A stretch of 23,397 nucleotides of DNA, taken from IMG/VR virus record IMGVR_UViG_3300044946_000019, positions 1-23,397 of that record; one strand, written 5' to 3'. Below are positions 12,998 through 20,459 of this stretch, piece after piece. A program made the translations under genes and the position numbers. The stretch comes from a virus. Numbering within the stretch: the first letter of the stretch is position 1; each line of letters begins with the position of its first letter. Below the pieces are notes generated by a model, which was given only the letters and a program-made list of their open reading frames with translations, was not told where the DNA came from and searched no databases.

Positions 12998-14623
12998 ATG
13001 GCAATCCGCAACGGCCAGCCGGTACGGTTCACGCCGAAGGGCTTGGCCGACGCGTTCGACGCGACGGACGCCTTCCCGGGCGCTTGTCAGTCGCTCCAGA
13101 ATCTCGTTTTCGATCAGGCCAACCCCGAACTGGTAGTCTCGCGCCCCGGCGTGGGTACGGCGCTCACCACGTTCGCCAGCTTCACGACGCCAACTTTCGT
13201 GTCCGTGCAGATCACGATCGGGGCCATCGTCTACGGCATGGTGTCCACCAACCGGAACCCCGGCAACGACGAGCCGTTCGCATACAACATCCTGACGAAC
13301 ACGTTCACGACGATCAGCGGCGTGACGGCAGGTAACACACCGGCCTCCCCTAGCTCGAACCCTGCTGCAGCGTGGACGCCGCCGACCATGGCGGTAGTCA
13401 GCACAAAGATCCTGGTCACGCATCCCGGGTTCAGCGGCACGGGAACGAACTTCTTTGGCGTGATCGATATCACGAACCCCGCTGCGCCGGCCTGGAGTTC
13501 CGCCAATCTGGCGACGAACCCGCTCCCGGGCGTGCCAACCAGCGTGGCGAACTTCAACAACCGGGCGTACTTTTCGTTCGCGAACGTTGATTACTTCAGC
13601 GACGTGCTGGTGCCGACCACGCGCACGAATGCGAGCCAGTCAGTGACGCTGGGCGACCCTACGCCGATCACCGTGCAATCGGGCCTCCCGATCCAGACCA
13701 CTTCGTCCGGCGTAACCGGCGCGTTGATCGTGTTCAAGGGGTCCAGCACGTGGCAGATCACCGGGGACGCGGCGACGAATAACCTCGCACTGAATTACAT
13801 CTCGCTAACCACAGGGTGCAGCGCGCCGCGCAGCGTGACGCAAGTCCCGTTCGGGATTATCTTCGTTGGCGTGGACGCGCCTTACGTGCTGAACTTCCTG
13901 GGCACGCTCTCCCCCCTGTCGCACAGCCCCGGCAATGACGGCGTGGCGGATGTACAGGTTCCATTCCAGAATGCCACAACGCCTTCACGGATCGCAGGCT
14001 CGTTCTCCGGAAACATCTACCGGGTATGCGTCGCGACAGTCGTACAGGGCACGGCAGGCACGAACGACTACTGGTACGATATCCGGCGCAAGCGGTGGAC
14101 CGGCCCGCACACGTTCAGCTATGACTGCGCCTCGGAGTACGGAAACAGCTTCATCATCTCGGGAAGCGCGCACGGCGCGGCGCTGTACCAGAGCCAGAGC
14201 ATTCCCGGCGCGACCAGCGTCTATAACGATGCTGGCACGGTCCTGATGGGTCATATGCGCTCATCGTCGTTTCCGAAAACCGGGCACATGGCTCAGGTAC
14301 AGGTAATCGAATCGACCCTTGAATTGTCATCGTCCGGGCTCTCGACCAACTACAACATCACAGCCCTGGATGGCGGATACAACACGATCAACTCGACGTT
14401 TGTTCTGACACCGGCAGCAGGCACGTTCTGGGGAACCGGGATTTGGGGCAGCTTCCTGTGGGCTTCGGCTTCAGTCATTCCGAAGGTCTACAACATCCCC
14501 TGGTCAATCCCTCTGGTGTTCCAGAAAATGTCGATTGATGTGACGGTGACTTCCTCGCAGAGCGTGTCAATCGGAACGTTCTTTGCGCGCTACGCCGACA
14601 CCGGCTATACGAATCGGAGTTAA
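12998..14623 (+). CDS. P22 gp10-like stabilisation protein candidate
   Basis: A 541-residue, beta-rich protein after a strong GGAGGAAG site. The N-terminus (MAIRNGQPVRFTPKGLADAF, LQNLVFDQANPELVVSRPGV) is typical of proteins of the packaged-DNA stabilisation or tail-hub group, which read like beta-propellers: repeated strands such as VSTKILVTHPGF, FNNRAYFSFANVDYFSD, ALIVFKGSSTWQITG, FGIIFVGVDAPYVLNF and YWYDIRRKRWTGPHTF. Such proteins plug the portal-adaptor channel in podoviruses. Length is close to that of P22 gp10 (about 470). Context after the adaptor supports this role, but the precise family is uncertain. Confidence 0.6.
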   Translation: MAIRNGQPVRFTPKGLADAFDATDAFPGACQSLQNLVFDQANPELVVSRPGVGTALTTFASFTTPTFVSVQITIGAIVYGMVSTNRNPGNDEPFAYNILTNTFTTISGVTAGNTPASPSSNPAAAWTPPTMAVVSTKILVTHPGFSGTGTNFFGVIDITNPAAPAWSSANLATNPLPGVPTSVANFNNRAYFSFANVDYFSDVLVPTTRTNASQSVTLGDPTPITVQSGLPIQTTSSGVTGALIVFKGSSTWQITGDAATNNLALNYISLTTGCSAPRSVTQVPFGIIFVGVDAPYVLNFLGTLSPLSHSPGNDGVADVQVPFQNATTPSRIAGSFSGNIYRVCVATVVQGTAGTNDYWYDIRRKRWTGPHTFSYDCASEYGNSFIISGSAHGAALYQSQSIPGATSVYNDAGTVLMGHMRSSSFPKTGHMAQVQVIESTLELSSSGLSTNYNITALDGGYNTINSTFVLTPAAGTFWGTGIWGSFLWASASVIPKVYNIPWSIPLVFQKMSIDVTVTSSQSVSIGTFFARYADTGYTNRS

Positions 14624-14625
14624 GA

Positions 14626-15414
14626 ATGGCTATTGTCGGAACCCTCCCGAATATCCTCACCAACGGCACCGTGGCGGATGCGTCACAGGTCATGGCGGAT
14701 TTCAACTTTATCGTCAACCAGATAAACGCAAATGCGGTTCCGCTCGGCGTACCGCAACCCGGCGCGCTGCTTAACGTGCAGGCGTTCGGCACTTCCGGAA
14801 CCTATACGCCGACCACGGGGATGACGAAGGCGATCGGCTTCGCGGCGGGCGGCGGCGGTGCGGGCGGCGGTGCGAGCGGTGCGACGGGAGGTAACGTGAG
14901 CCTTGGCGCACCGGGCGGCGCAGGCACGTGGGCGCAGTTTCTGGTGACCGCCTTGCAGGTCGGCGCTTCGCAGACCGTCACAATCGGTGCAGGCGGGCCG
15001 GGCGCGGCGGGCGGCAACGGCTTCGCGGGTTCGGCCACGTCACTTGGTGCGCTCATCTCCTGCCCCGGGGGCCTCGGCGGCACCGTACTTAGTAACGTGG
15101 CTGCTCCGGTCCTGATCGGCAACGGTAACGTACTGGGCGGCGGCTTGCCGACAGGCAGCGCAAACATCATCAGTTACACTCTCGGCATCTGCCAGTTTCT
15201 TGCCCTCGCATACTCGGCGTCCTTTGCGCAGGGCGGAGCAGGCGCAACATCGGCGTATGGCCCCGGCGCACCGCCGGTTCCGATCAACACGGGCGGAAAC
15301 AACGCTTCGAACTACGCGGCGGGCGGCGGCGGGACAGTAGTCAACGCAGGTGGTGGTACTTCAACAGGGGGATCAGGGCACGCGGGTATTCTGGTCCTTT
15401 TCGAATTTGCGTGA
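14626..15414 (+). CDS. Glycine-rich tail fibre protein
   Basis: A 262-residue fibre-like protein. Residues 1-40 (VGTLPNILTNGTVADASQVM, then DFNFIVNQINANA) match the short helical start common in phage fibres and baseplate appendages. A beta segment QAFGTSGTYTPTTGMTKAIGF follows in parts, leading to a glycine-rich domain (AAGGGGAGGGASGATGG, GAGGPGAAGGNGFAGSA) and the closing AGILVLFEF strand. This is the glycine-rich domain arrangement of phage fibre tips that carry polyglycine II helices, implicated in receptor binding. GGAG lies ahead of the ATG, two bases after the previous stop. It is probably a second receptor-binding protein beside the fibre at 6459. Confidence 0.7.
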   Translation: MAIVGTLPNILTNGTVADASQVMADFNFIVNQINANAVPLGVPQPGALLNVQAFGTSGTYTPTTGMTKAIGFAAGGGGAGGGASGATGGNVSLGAPGGAGTWAQFLVTALQVGASQTVTIGAGGPGAAGGNGFAGSATSLGALISCPGGLGGTVLSNVAAPVLIGNGNVLGGGLPTGSANIISYTLGICQFLALAYSASFAQGGAGATSAYGPGAPPVPINTGGNNASNYAAGGGGTVVNAGGGTSTGGSGHAGILVLFEFA

Positions 15415-15424
15415 CGGGGGTCTG

Positions 15425-15616
15425 ATGGATAATAGAACGCTCACAGAGAGCGACGTAAAGGCCATTGTTGATGAACTGGAACGCAGAGCGGCGCAACGCT
15501 TCCAGATCAACATCGGGCGGGGTGTTTTAGGGCTGGCGTGGAAGGCCTGTTTTTACCTCATGCTGTGGCTCGCAGCTTACGGCGCGGCCGGCGGCTTCAA
15601 GAAATTCTTCAACTAG
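15425..15616 (+). CDS. Single-TM protein, lysis region
   Basis: A 63-residue protein starting at ATG 15425 behind GGGGG. The frame is open back to 15350, but that part overlaps the fibre gene. An N-terminal charged helix (ESDVKAIVDELERRAAQR) is followed by one membrane segment (about residues 34-54, GVLGLAWKACFYLMLWLAAY) and a short basic end (FKKFFN), suggesting the N-terminus outside the membrane and C-terminus inside or the reverse. Beside the endolysin and holin it could be an antiholin or second holin, but no family is recognised. Confidence 0.65.
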   Translation: MDNRTLTESDVKAIVDELERRAAQRFQINIGRGVLGLAWKACFYLMLWLAAYGAAGGFKKFFN

Positions 15617-15625
15617 GAGTAGATC

Positions 15626-15832
15626 ATGTTCGCAGCACTCGAAGCAGAATTCAATTCCATCATCAACGATGTGAAGTCGGTTCCGGAAAAGCTGGAAGCG
15701 CTTGTCGGCCTGCACACGAAGTCGCAAGCCGTGGAAGCACTGGCCGCGCCGATGACGACGGTCATCGAAGACGCGAGCAAGACGACGGAAGTCAAGGTCA
15801 CGGAAATCCTGACGATGGTGGGTAAGCTGTGA
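15626..15832 (+). CDS. Small helical protein before endolysin
   Basis: A 68-residue ORF with AGGAG before its ATG, ending in a GTGA overlap with the endolysin start (15829-15832). It appears entirely helical and amphipathic (EAEFNSIINDVKSVPEKLEA, later VIEDASKTTEVKVTEILTMV), with no membrane segment. Coupled translation with the endolysin suggests a link to lysis. I recognise no family, and it lacks the lipobox or signal anchor expected of a spanin. Confidence 0.6.
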   Translation: MFAALEAEFNSIINDVKSVPEKLEALVGLHTKSQAVEALAAPMTTVIEDASKTTEVKVTEILTMVGKL

Positions 15833-16371
15833 CTCCGGATACGCTATCCGCAGCCCTTGGCATCCCGCTCGCGCGAGCGCAGACATGGGCTGATCCACTG
15901 TCTGCGGCGATGGCTCTTTATGCGATCGATTCGCCAGCGCGTCAGGCTGCGTTCCTCGCGCAGATCGGCCACGAGTCCGGAGGCCTGATATACGTACGCG
16001 AACTGTGGGGGCCGACGTCGACGCAGGAAGGCTACGAGGGACGCGCCGATCTCGGCAACACCGAACCGGGCGACGGGTTCAGATTCCGTGGTCGGGGACT
16101 GATTCAGGTCACTGGGCGCGCGAACTACTCGACGTGCGGCGCAGCGCTGAATCTGCCTCTCACGGTTTCGCCTGAACTGCTCGAAACCCCGGGCAATGCT
16201 GCGCAATCGGCGGCATGGTTCTGGAATTCGCGCAGCCTGAACGACCTGGCGGATATCGGCGACTTCAACACGATCACTCGCAGGATCAATGGTGGACTGA
16301 ACGGGCTTGCGGACAGGCTGGCGCTCTACGCGTCATGCCAGAAAGTATTGGGAGATGGCGATGGCACTTGA
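15829..16371 (+). CDS. GH19 chitinase-like endolysin
   Basis: A 180-residue peptidoglycan-degrading enzyme of the glycoside hydrolase 19 type. The catalytic glutamate is probably E49 in AQIGHESGGL. Other family features are ELWGPTSTQEGYEGR, the FRGRGLIQVTGRANY block (85-99, with the typical Gly-Arg-Gly and Thr-Gly-Arg-x-Asn-Tyr) and RINGGLNG (152-159). The length fits a single catalytic domain with no cell-wall-binding domain and no signal peptide or anchor, so export depends on the holin. GTG at 15829 overlaps the preceding stop, and its end overlaps the holin start by 11 bases. Confidence 0.9.
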   Translation: MTPDTLSAALGIPLARAQTWADPLSAAMALYAIDSPARQAAFLAQIGHESGGLIYVRELWGPTSTQEGYEGRADLGNTEPGDGFRFRGRGLIQVTGRANYSTCGAALNLPLTVSPELLETPGNAAQSAAWFWNSRSLNDLADIGDFNTITRRINGGLNGLADRLALYASCQKVLGDGDGT

Positions 16372-16744
16372 TCCGATCACGGCAGGGGTAGACCTTGCCA
16401 ATACGATTGTCTCGCGTATCTGGCCTGACAAGACGGCGGAGGAACAGCAACAGCTGGCCGCTGTACTGTCGATGGTGCAAGGGCAGCTTGCGATCAATCA
16501 GGCGGAAGCGGGCAGCGCCAGCGCTTTTACGTCAGGCTGGAGGCCCTATATCGGCTGGGTATGCGGCACGGGCTGCGCGTGGAACTGGATCGGTCTGCCT
16601 ATCGCCACATGGGCGGCTATGGCGCTCGGCCATCCGATCAACGTCTCCCCGGCGGATCTCACGCAGATGCTCCCGCTGCTGATGGGCATGCTCGGTATGA
16701 GCGCGACGCACGCGTGGGAAAACGTTCAGACGAGCAAGAAATGA
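16361..16744 (+). CDS. Three-TM holin
   Basis: A 127-residue membrane protein that would form the inner-membrane lesion releasing endolysin. The N-terminal 58 residues form a soluble helical part, followed by SGWRPYIGWVCGTGCAWNW (58-76), the signature-like Gly-Trp-Arg-Pro-x-x-Gly-Trp of 3-TM phage holins (GTA holin-like). Hydrophobic segments cover about 62-90 and 102-114. The frame is open to 16307, but the start at 16361 has GGGAG six bases upstream. It lies inside the end of the endolysin gene. The stop overlaps the next ATG by ATGA. The low number of charges around the TMs fits a holin. Confidence 0.82.
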   Translation: MALDPITAGVDLANTIVSRIWPDKTAEEQQQLAAVLSMVQGQLAINQAEAGSASAFTSGWRPYIGWVCGTGCAWNWIGLPIATWAAMALGHPINVSPADLTQMLPLLMGMLGMSATHAWENVQTSKK

Positions 16745-16965
16745 AACAGTACCTGATCAACTTCGCGATCCTGCTGGACGAACTGGGGAATACGCTCACC
16801 GGCGGCGACCCGGGCGAGACGATCAGCAGCCGTGCAGGCAAGGGCCTGAAAGAGGGCAAGACATGGGCCTGCGTCCTGTGCCGCTTTCTTGACCTGTTCC
16901 AGAAGGATCACTGCCTGAAATCCATCAACCCTGACGACGGCACACGCGCCGTAGTGAAAGACTGA
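16741..16965 (+). CDS. Small conserved phage protein
   Basis: A 74-residue protein coupled to the holin by ATGA and to the next gene by TGATG. Its pattern (MKQYLINFAILLDELGNTLT, then GGDPGETISSRAGK and FQKDHCLKSI) resembles a small protein found beside lysis genes of many phages, with a Gly-Gly-x-Pro-Asp/Gly-Glu-Thr-x-Ser-x-Arg-Ala core and a conserved His-Cys near the C-terminus. Its function is not established. The N-terminal stretch is amphipathic and could associate with membrane. It is not a recognisable spanin. Confidence 0.65.
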   Translation: MKQYLINFAILLDELGNTLTGGDPGETISSRAGKGLKEGKTWACVLCRFLDLFQKDHCLKSINPDDGTRAVVKD

Positions 16966-17531
16966 TGAACAATCTGGTAAAAATCGCACAGGGTATCGAT
17001 ACTGCGCCGCTCCTGCTCGCTATCGCGCGCCAGCCGAAGCTGTGGAACCGGCATGCCTACCGGAAGGAAGGCTACGAGAACAGCCCGCATGCAGGTTCGT
17101 CTGATATCTGGCTGCGCTACAACGACGAGAAGCCGTACAAGGAATCGGGCGACTGGACCGGCTTTCACGATCCGCACGACCCGGTTTTCTACCCGGAATG
17201 GTACGCCCTGCCTCAGGCCCGCCTAATCGTGTTCGGGCTGATGGCCCGCGTGGAAGGAACCCGTCTCGGAGGTATCCTGATCACGAAAATCCCGCCGGGC
17301 GGCCGCATCCTGCCCCACGTGGACGATAGTTGGCACGTTCGGCATTACAATACGAAACTGTATGCCGTTCTCCAGTCAAACCCTCAGTGCGTCAACCGCG
17401 TGGAAAACGAACAGGTGGCAATGGCTCCCGGCGAGGTATGGTACTTCGATAACGCGAAGGAACACGAAGTCGTGAACGACGGTCTGGACGACCGGATCAG
17501 CCTTATCGTTTCTATCAGGTGCGAAAAATGA
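16965..17531 (+). CDS. Asp/Asn hydroxylase-like 2OG-Fe(II) oxygenase
   Basis: A 188-residue enzyme with the double-stranded beta-helix pattern of aspartyl/asparaginyl beta-hydroxylase-type oxygenases, which use Fe(II), O2 and 2-oxoglutarate to hydroxylate side chains. The motif ITKIPPGGRILPHVDDSW supplies H118 and D120 (HxD), TKLYAVLQ is the next strand, and HEVVNDGLDDRISLIVSI gives the distal H167 and the 2-oxoglutarate-binding R177. All key residues are present, so it is likely active. The substrate cannot be read from sequence: a virion protein, host protein or nucleic acid are all possible. It is coupled to both neighbours (TGATG before, ATGA after). Related oxygenases are known in cyanophages and other marine phages. 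Confidence 0.8.
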   Translation: MNNLVKIAQGIDTAPLLLAIARQPKLWNRHAYRKEGYENSPHAGSSDIWLRYNDEKPYKESGDWTGFHDPHDPVFYPEWYALPQARLIVFGLMARVEGTRLGGILITKIPPGGRILPHVDDSWHVRHYNTKLYAVLQSNPQCVNRVENEQVAMAPGEVWYFDNAKEHEVVNDGLDDRISLIVSIRCEK

Positions 17532-17845
17532 TGAGCCCCGCTTTCGTGACCGCGCTGCATGACTTCGGTGTCAGACACCACTCGGCGGGCGGCATCTACA
17601 TGCGCGAGCAAGCGTTGACCGCCGGTAACGAGGTAGAGAAGCACGAACACCCGTACGATCATCTGAGCTTTCTGTGTAGCGGTTCGGCGATCATCGATAT
17701 CGATGACGACATCCAGCACCTGGAAGGGCCGTGCGCTCTGGAAGTGAAGGCGGGCAAAAAGCATCGCATTCGCGCGATCACCGATATCGTCTGGCTTTGC
17801 ATCCACTCCGAAGTGGTTGCCGACCCGGAAATCATGAAGGAGTAG
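17528..17845 (+). CDS. Small cupin protein
   Basis: A 105-residue single-domain cupin. Motif 1 is HEHPYDH (H39, H41, H45), and motif 2 is GPCALEVKAGKKHRIRA with H79, giving a full set of likely metal ligands. ATG 17528 overlaps the oxygenase stop by ATGA. GTG 17519 and ATG 17531 are other possible starts. Small cupins range from sugar isomerases and dioxygenases to simple metal or ligand binders. Coupling to a 2OG oxygenase suggests they act in one process, which is inference. AAGGAG near its stop serves the next gene. Confidence 0.78.
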   Translation: MMSPAFVTALHDFGVRHHSAGGIYMREQALTAGNEVEKHEHPYDHLSFLCSGSAIIDIDDDIQHLEGPCALEVKAGKKHRIRAITDIVWLCIHSEVVADPEIMKE

Positions 17846-17849
17846 CATC

Positions 17850-18869
17850 ATGCCGTTTGCCGTTGCGGGGCCTGTTTTAGGCGCAGTTGCAGGCGCTGCC
17901 GCGTCGGCAGCGTTCGCCCCCGGCACGTCCGGCGGATCGGGCGGAGGAGGAGGTGGTCCGAACTACTATATCCCTACCGGTTTGCAGACCGCAGATCAGC
18001 AATGGCAGGGCCTGCAAGGCAACAACTACAATACGTATACGGGGGCCGGGCTCCAGCAGTATGGCGAACAGTCGCTCGACGCCCAGCTCGCGAACGTAAC
18101 GGGCTACGCCCCCCAGTTGCAACAGGGCGCGAACGCGGCGGGTGCGCAGTATGGCGCGCTCGGTCAGCAGCTTGGCGCGGCTTCCGGTCAGGAGTTTGGC
18201 GCAGGGAACCAGCTTTACCAGTCGGCTTTCGATCCGCAGAACGCGCTTTACAATCGCTCGGTCCAGCAATTGCAGGACCAGACCGGAGCCACGAACAGCA
18301 TGTACGGGCTCGGGTCCAGCGCTGCGGGAGCGGGCGTCGCGAATCAGGCGCTTGGCAACTTCAATATCGACTGGCAGAACCAGCAACTCCAGCGTCAGCT
18401 ACAAGGCGTTCAAGGGATGGGCCAGGCCTACGGCCAGGGGCAATCGCTGGGCGCAGCCGGAGCCGGATACACGCAACAGGGCTCGCAACTCCCGTACCAG
18501 ACCGCGCAGCAGATTGCGGGCGCTCCAGGCCAGCTTGGCGGGCAGTACGGAAGTTACCTGCAAAGCAACGTCTATGGCCCGGCGCAAGGGATTCAGGGGC
18601 AGGCGATTCCGTATATGAACTACGGTCAGGGGGCGCAGTCCGTGCCTTACCAGAATGCTACGCAAGGCGCAGGCGCAGCGGGCGCACTGGTGTCGCAAGG
18701 GATCAACGCGATCGGCAACAACCCGCAAGTGCAGCAGGGATTGGGTAATGCGTTCCAGAATTTCATGAACCCGGCTAGCGGATCGTTTAGCGGGGGCGAC
18801 TTCAGCGGAGCGTTCAACTCCAGCCCGTATTACAGTGGCGGCGGCAATTCATACGGCTTCACGATGTAG
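17850..18869 (+). CDS. Gln/Gly-rich putative ejection protein
   Basis: A 339-residue protein with a good AAGGAG site. An N-terminal hydrophobic Ala/Gly stretch (AVAGPVLGAVAGAAASAAFA, residues 4-23) could insert in a membrane, followed by a polyglycine linker. The body is rich in Gln, Gly, Ala, Asn and Tyr with loosely repeated units (LQQGANAAGAQYGALGQQLG, YGQGQSLGAAGAGYTQQG). This composition is usual for podoviral internal virion proteins injected with the DNA, and such proteins are often encoded in sets of three as here. The function is inferred from composition and place. Confidence 0.55.
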   Translation: MPFAVAGPVLGAVAGAAASAAFAPGTSGGSGGGGGGPNYYIPTGLQTADQQWQGLQGNNYNTYTGAGLQQYGEQSLDAQLANVTGYAPQLQQGANAAGAQYGALGQQLGAASGQEFGAGNQLYQSAFDPQNALYNRSVQQLQDQTGATNSMYGLGSSAAGAGVANQALGNFNIDWQNQQLQRQLQGVQGMGQAYGQGQSLGAAGAGYTQQGSQLPYQTAQQIAGAPGQLGGQYGSYLQSNVYGPAQGIQGQAIPYMNYGQGAQSVPYQNATQGAGAAGALVSQGINAIGNNPQVQQGLGNAFQNFMNPASGSFSGGDFSGAFNSSPYYSGGGNSYGFTM

Positions 18870-18878
18870 GGAGGAATG

Positions 18879-20459
18879 ATGGCCGGTTTCAACGTGGGCG
18901 CGCTTCCCTACTTCATCCAGGCGCAAGGTCAGCTTCAGGCTCAGGATCAGGCTAAGCAGCAACAGCAGATGCAGCTTATGCAGTTCCAGCAGCAGCAGCA
19001 GGACCGCCAACGCCAGCAGGCAGCGCAAGCTGCTGTCGGTAACGCGTTGCCGCAACTTATGGCACCGCCCCCGCAAGCCCCGGCCCCCGGTCAGGCTTCA
19101 CAGCCCGCGCCTCAACCGCAGCCGATGCCACAAGGTGCGCCACAAGGACAGATGCAACCGCCCCCGCAAGGCGCAGCGCCGTTGCTCGGTCAAGGTCCGG
19201 CACCGGGTGGCGTGATGCCTCCGTTGCCGCCCGGCGGTGCGCAAGGTCAGGTTCAGCCTTTCCGTCCGATGCCGACCTCTCCGCCCCAGCAACAGGCGCA
19301 GCCGGCAGGGATACCCGCGCCACCCCAACAGCAGGCGCAGCAACCTTCTCCGCAACAGGACCAGATGGAAGGCGGCTTCTCGCTGTCGAACATCATCCAG
19401 AGTGGACAGAAGCAGGGTTTGTCCGGATCGGATCTGTACGACTACGTGCAGACCATGGAACCGTACATGACCGCGCAGCAGAAGGCGAAGGCGGAGCAGT
19501 TCAAGACGCAGATCGAGCTGAAGAAGCTGGACGCGGAAATTGCGCTTCACGCGCAGGCGGCTCAGAACCAGCAACTCTCGCTTGCGGAGCGGGAGCGGCA
19601 TGATAGTGCACTGGAGAGCCTAGCTAGCCGTCGCGCGGATATTTCGCAAGGGCATCTGAACATCAGCATCTCGAAAGAGGGCGGTGGTGCCTCGGCTGCT
19701 CCTGAACCGCAAGGCGATCCGCTCAGTCCGAAAGGCACAGCAGGATACTCCAGCGATGCGATCAAGGCCTTGGGTGACGATTACGCCGTGCGAGGCCCGA
19801 CCGCGCTGGCCGGGTTTGGCTATAAGAACCTGCCGCCGGCTGCGCGCGCGGAGATCGTCAACTACGCTGCGGCAAAGAACGCAGCTGGCGGGCAGAACTT
19901 CGCGTCGAACAAGATCCAGTACGCCGCCGACACGGCCGGCGCACGCGTGAACGCGCAGCAGGCAGCGAAGACAGATGCCGCGTCGAACGCCTTGACCAGC
20001 CCGGGCGGAATTGGCGACCAGTTCCAGGAATCGATCGACGCGCTCAACCGCACCGGAATCCCGATTGCGAATCAGGCGCAGATGCAGGCGCTTCGCCTGT
20101 CCAACGATCCGCGTGTCTCGACTTACGATACGGCGATGAATGGTGTCGTGTCGGAATCCGCGCAGATCCTTGGGCGCGGCCAGATCACCGTGAACTCGAT
20201 GGAAGAAGCCCGCAAGGTAGTGAGCGGTTGGCACACTTCCGAACAGGCGAAGGCAGGCCTTGCGCAACTCAAGCGCGAAGCGGCGACCACGGTCAAGGCA
20301 TCGAGCGAGGAAGTGGCGAAGTCGGCCCGCACGCCGAAAGGACAACCCGGGGTTCAGGCTGGCGGCCCCGCCAAGATCAGTTCGGATGCTGATTACGCCG
20401 CTTTGCCCTCCGGCGCGGAGTTCATCGCGCCAGACGGTACGCACCGGAGGAAACCATAA
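18879..20459 (+). CDS. Gln/Pro-rich putative ejection protein
   Basis: A 526-residue protein. GGGAGGA lies directly against ATG 18876, so ATG 18879 is slightly better spaced. The next frame start differs by one residue only. Residues about 14-50 are nearly all Gln/Ala, and about 65-165 are Pro/Gln/Gly-rich low complexity. A helical region follows (LYDYVQTMEPYMTAQQKAKA, LDAEIALHAQAAQNQQLS) and then a globular-looking C-terminal part with LNRTGIPIANQAQMQALR and ARKVVSGWHTSEQAK. It resembles internal head or DNA-transfer proteins. The TAATG overlap with the next gene supports joint expression. No enzymatic motif is visible. Confidence 0.55.
   Translation: MAGFNVGALPYFIQAQGQLQAQDQAKQQQQMQLMQFQQQQQDRQRQQAAQAAVGNALPQLMAPPPQAPAPGQASQPAPQPQPMPQGAPQGQMQPPPQGAAPLLGQGPAPGGVMPPLPPGGAQGQVQPFRPMPTSPPQQQAQPAGIPAPPQQQAQQPSPQQDQMEGGFSLSNIIQSGQKQGLSGSDLYDYVQTMEPYMTAQQKAKAEQFKTQIELKKLDAEIALHAQAAQNQQLSLAERERHDSALESLASRRADISQGHLNISISKEGGGASAAPEPQGDPLSPKGTAGYSSDAIKALGDDYAVRGPTALAGFGYKNLPPAARAEIVNYAAAKNAAGGQNFASNKIQYAADTAGARVNAQQAAKTDAASNALTSPGGIGDQFQESIDALNRTGIPIANQAQMQALRLSNDPRVSTYDTAMNGVVSESAQILGRGQITVNSMEEARKVVSGWHTSEQAKAGLAQLKREAATTVKASSEEVAKSARTPKGQPGVQAGGPAKISSDADYAALPSGAEFIAPDGTHRRKP
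18915..19365 (+). repeat. CAG/CAA-rich low-complexity stretch
   Basis: Long runs of CAG, CAA, CCG and GCG codons encode the Gln- and Pro-rich part of the ejection-protein candidate. Short direct repeats such as CCGCAAGG and CAACAG recur. It is expected to be a slippage-prone, length-variable region. Confidence 0.65.

Noticed and set aside
12507-12998. A + strand frame of 163 codons opposite the second HNH gene
   Set aside because: The minus strand has a complete HNH domain and a good ribosome-binding site. The + frame lacks both.
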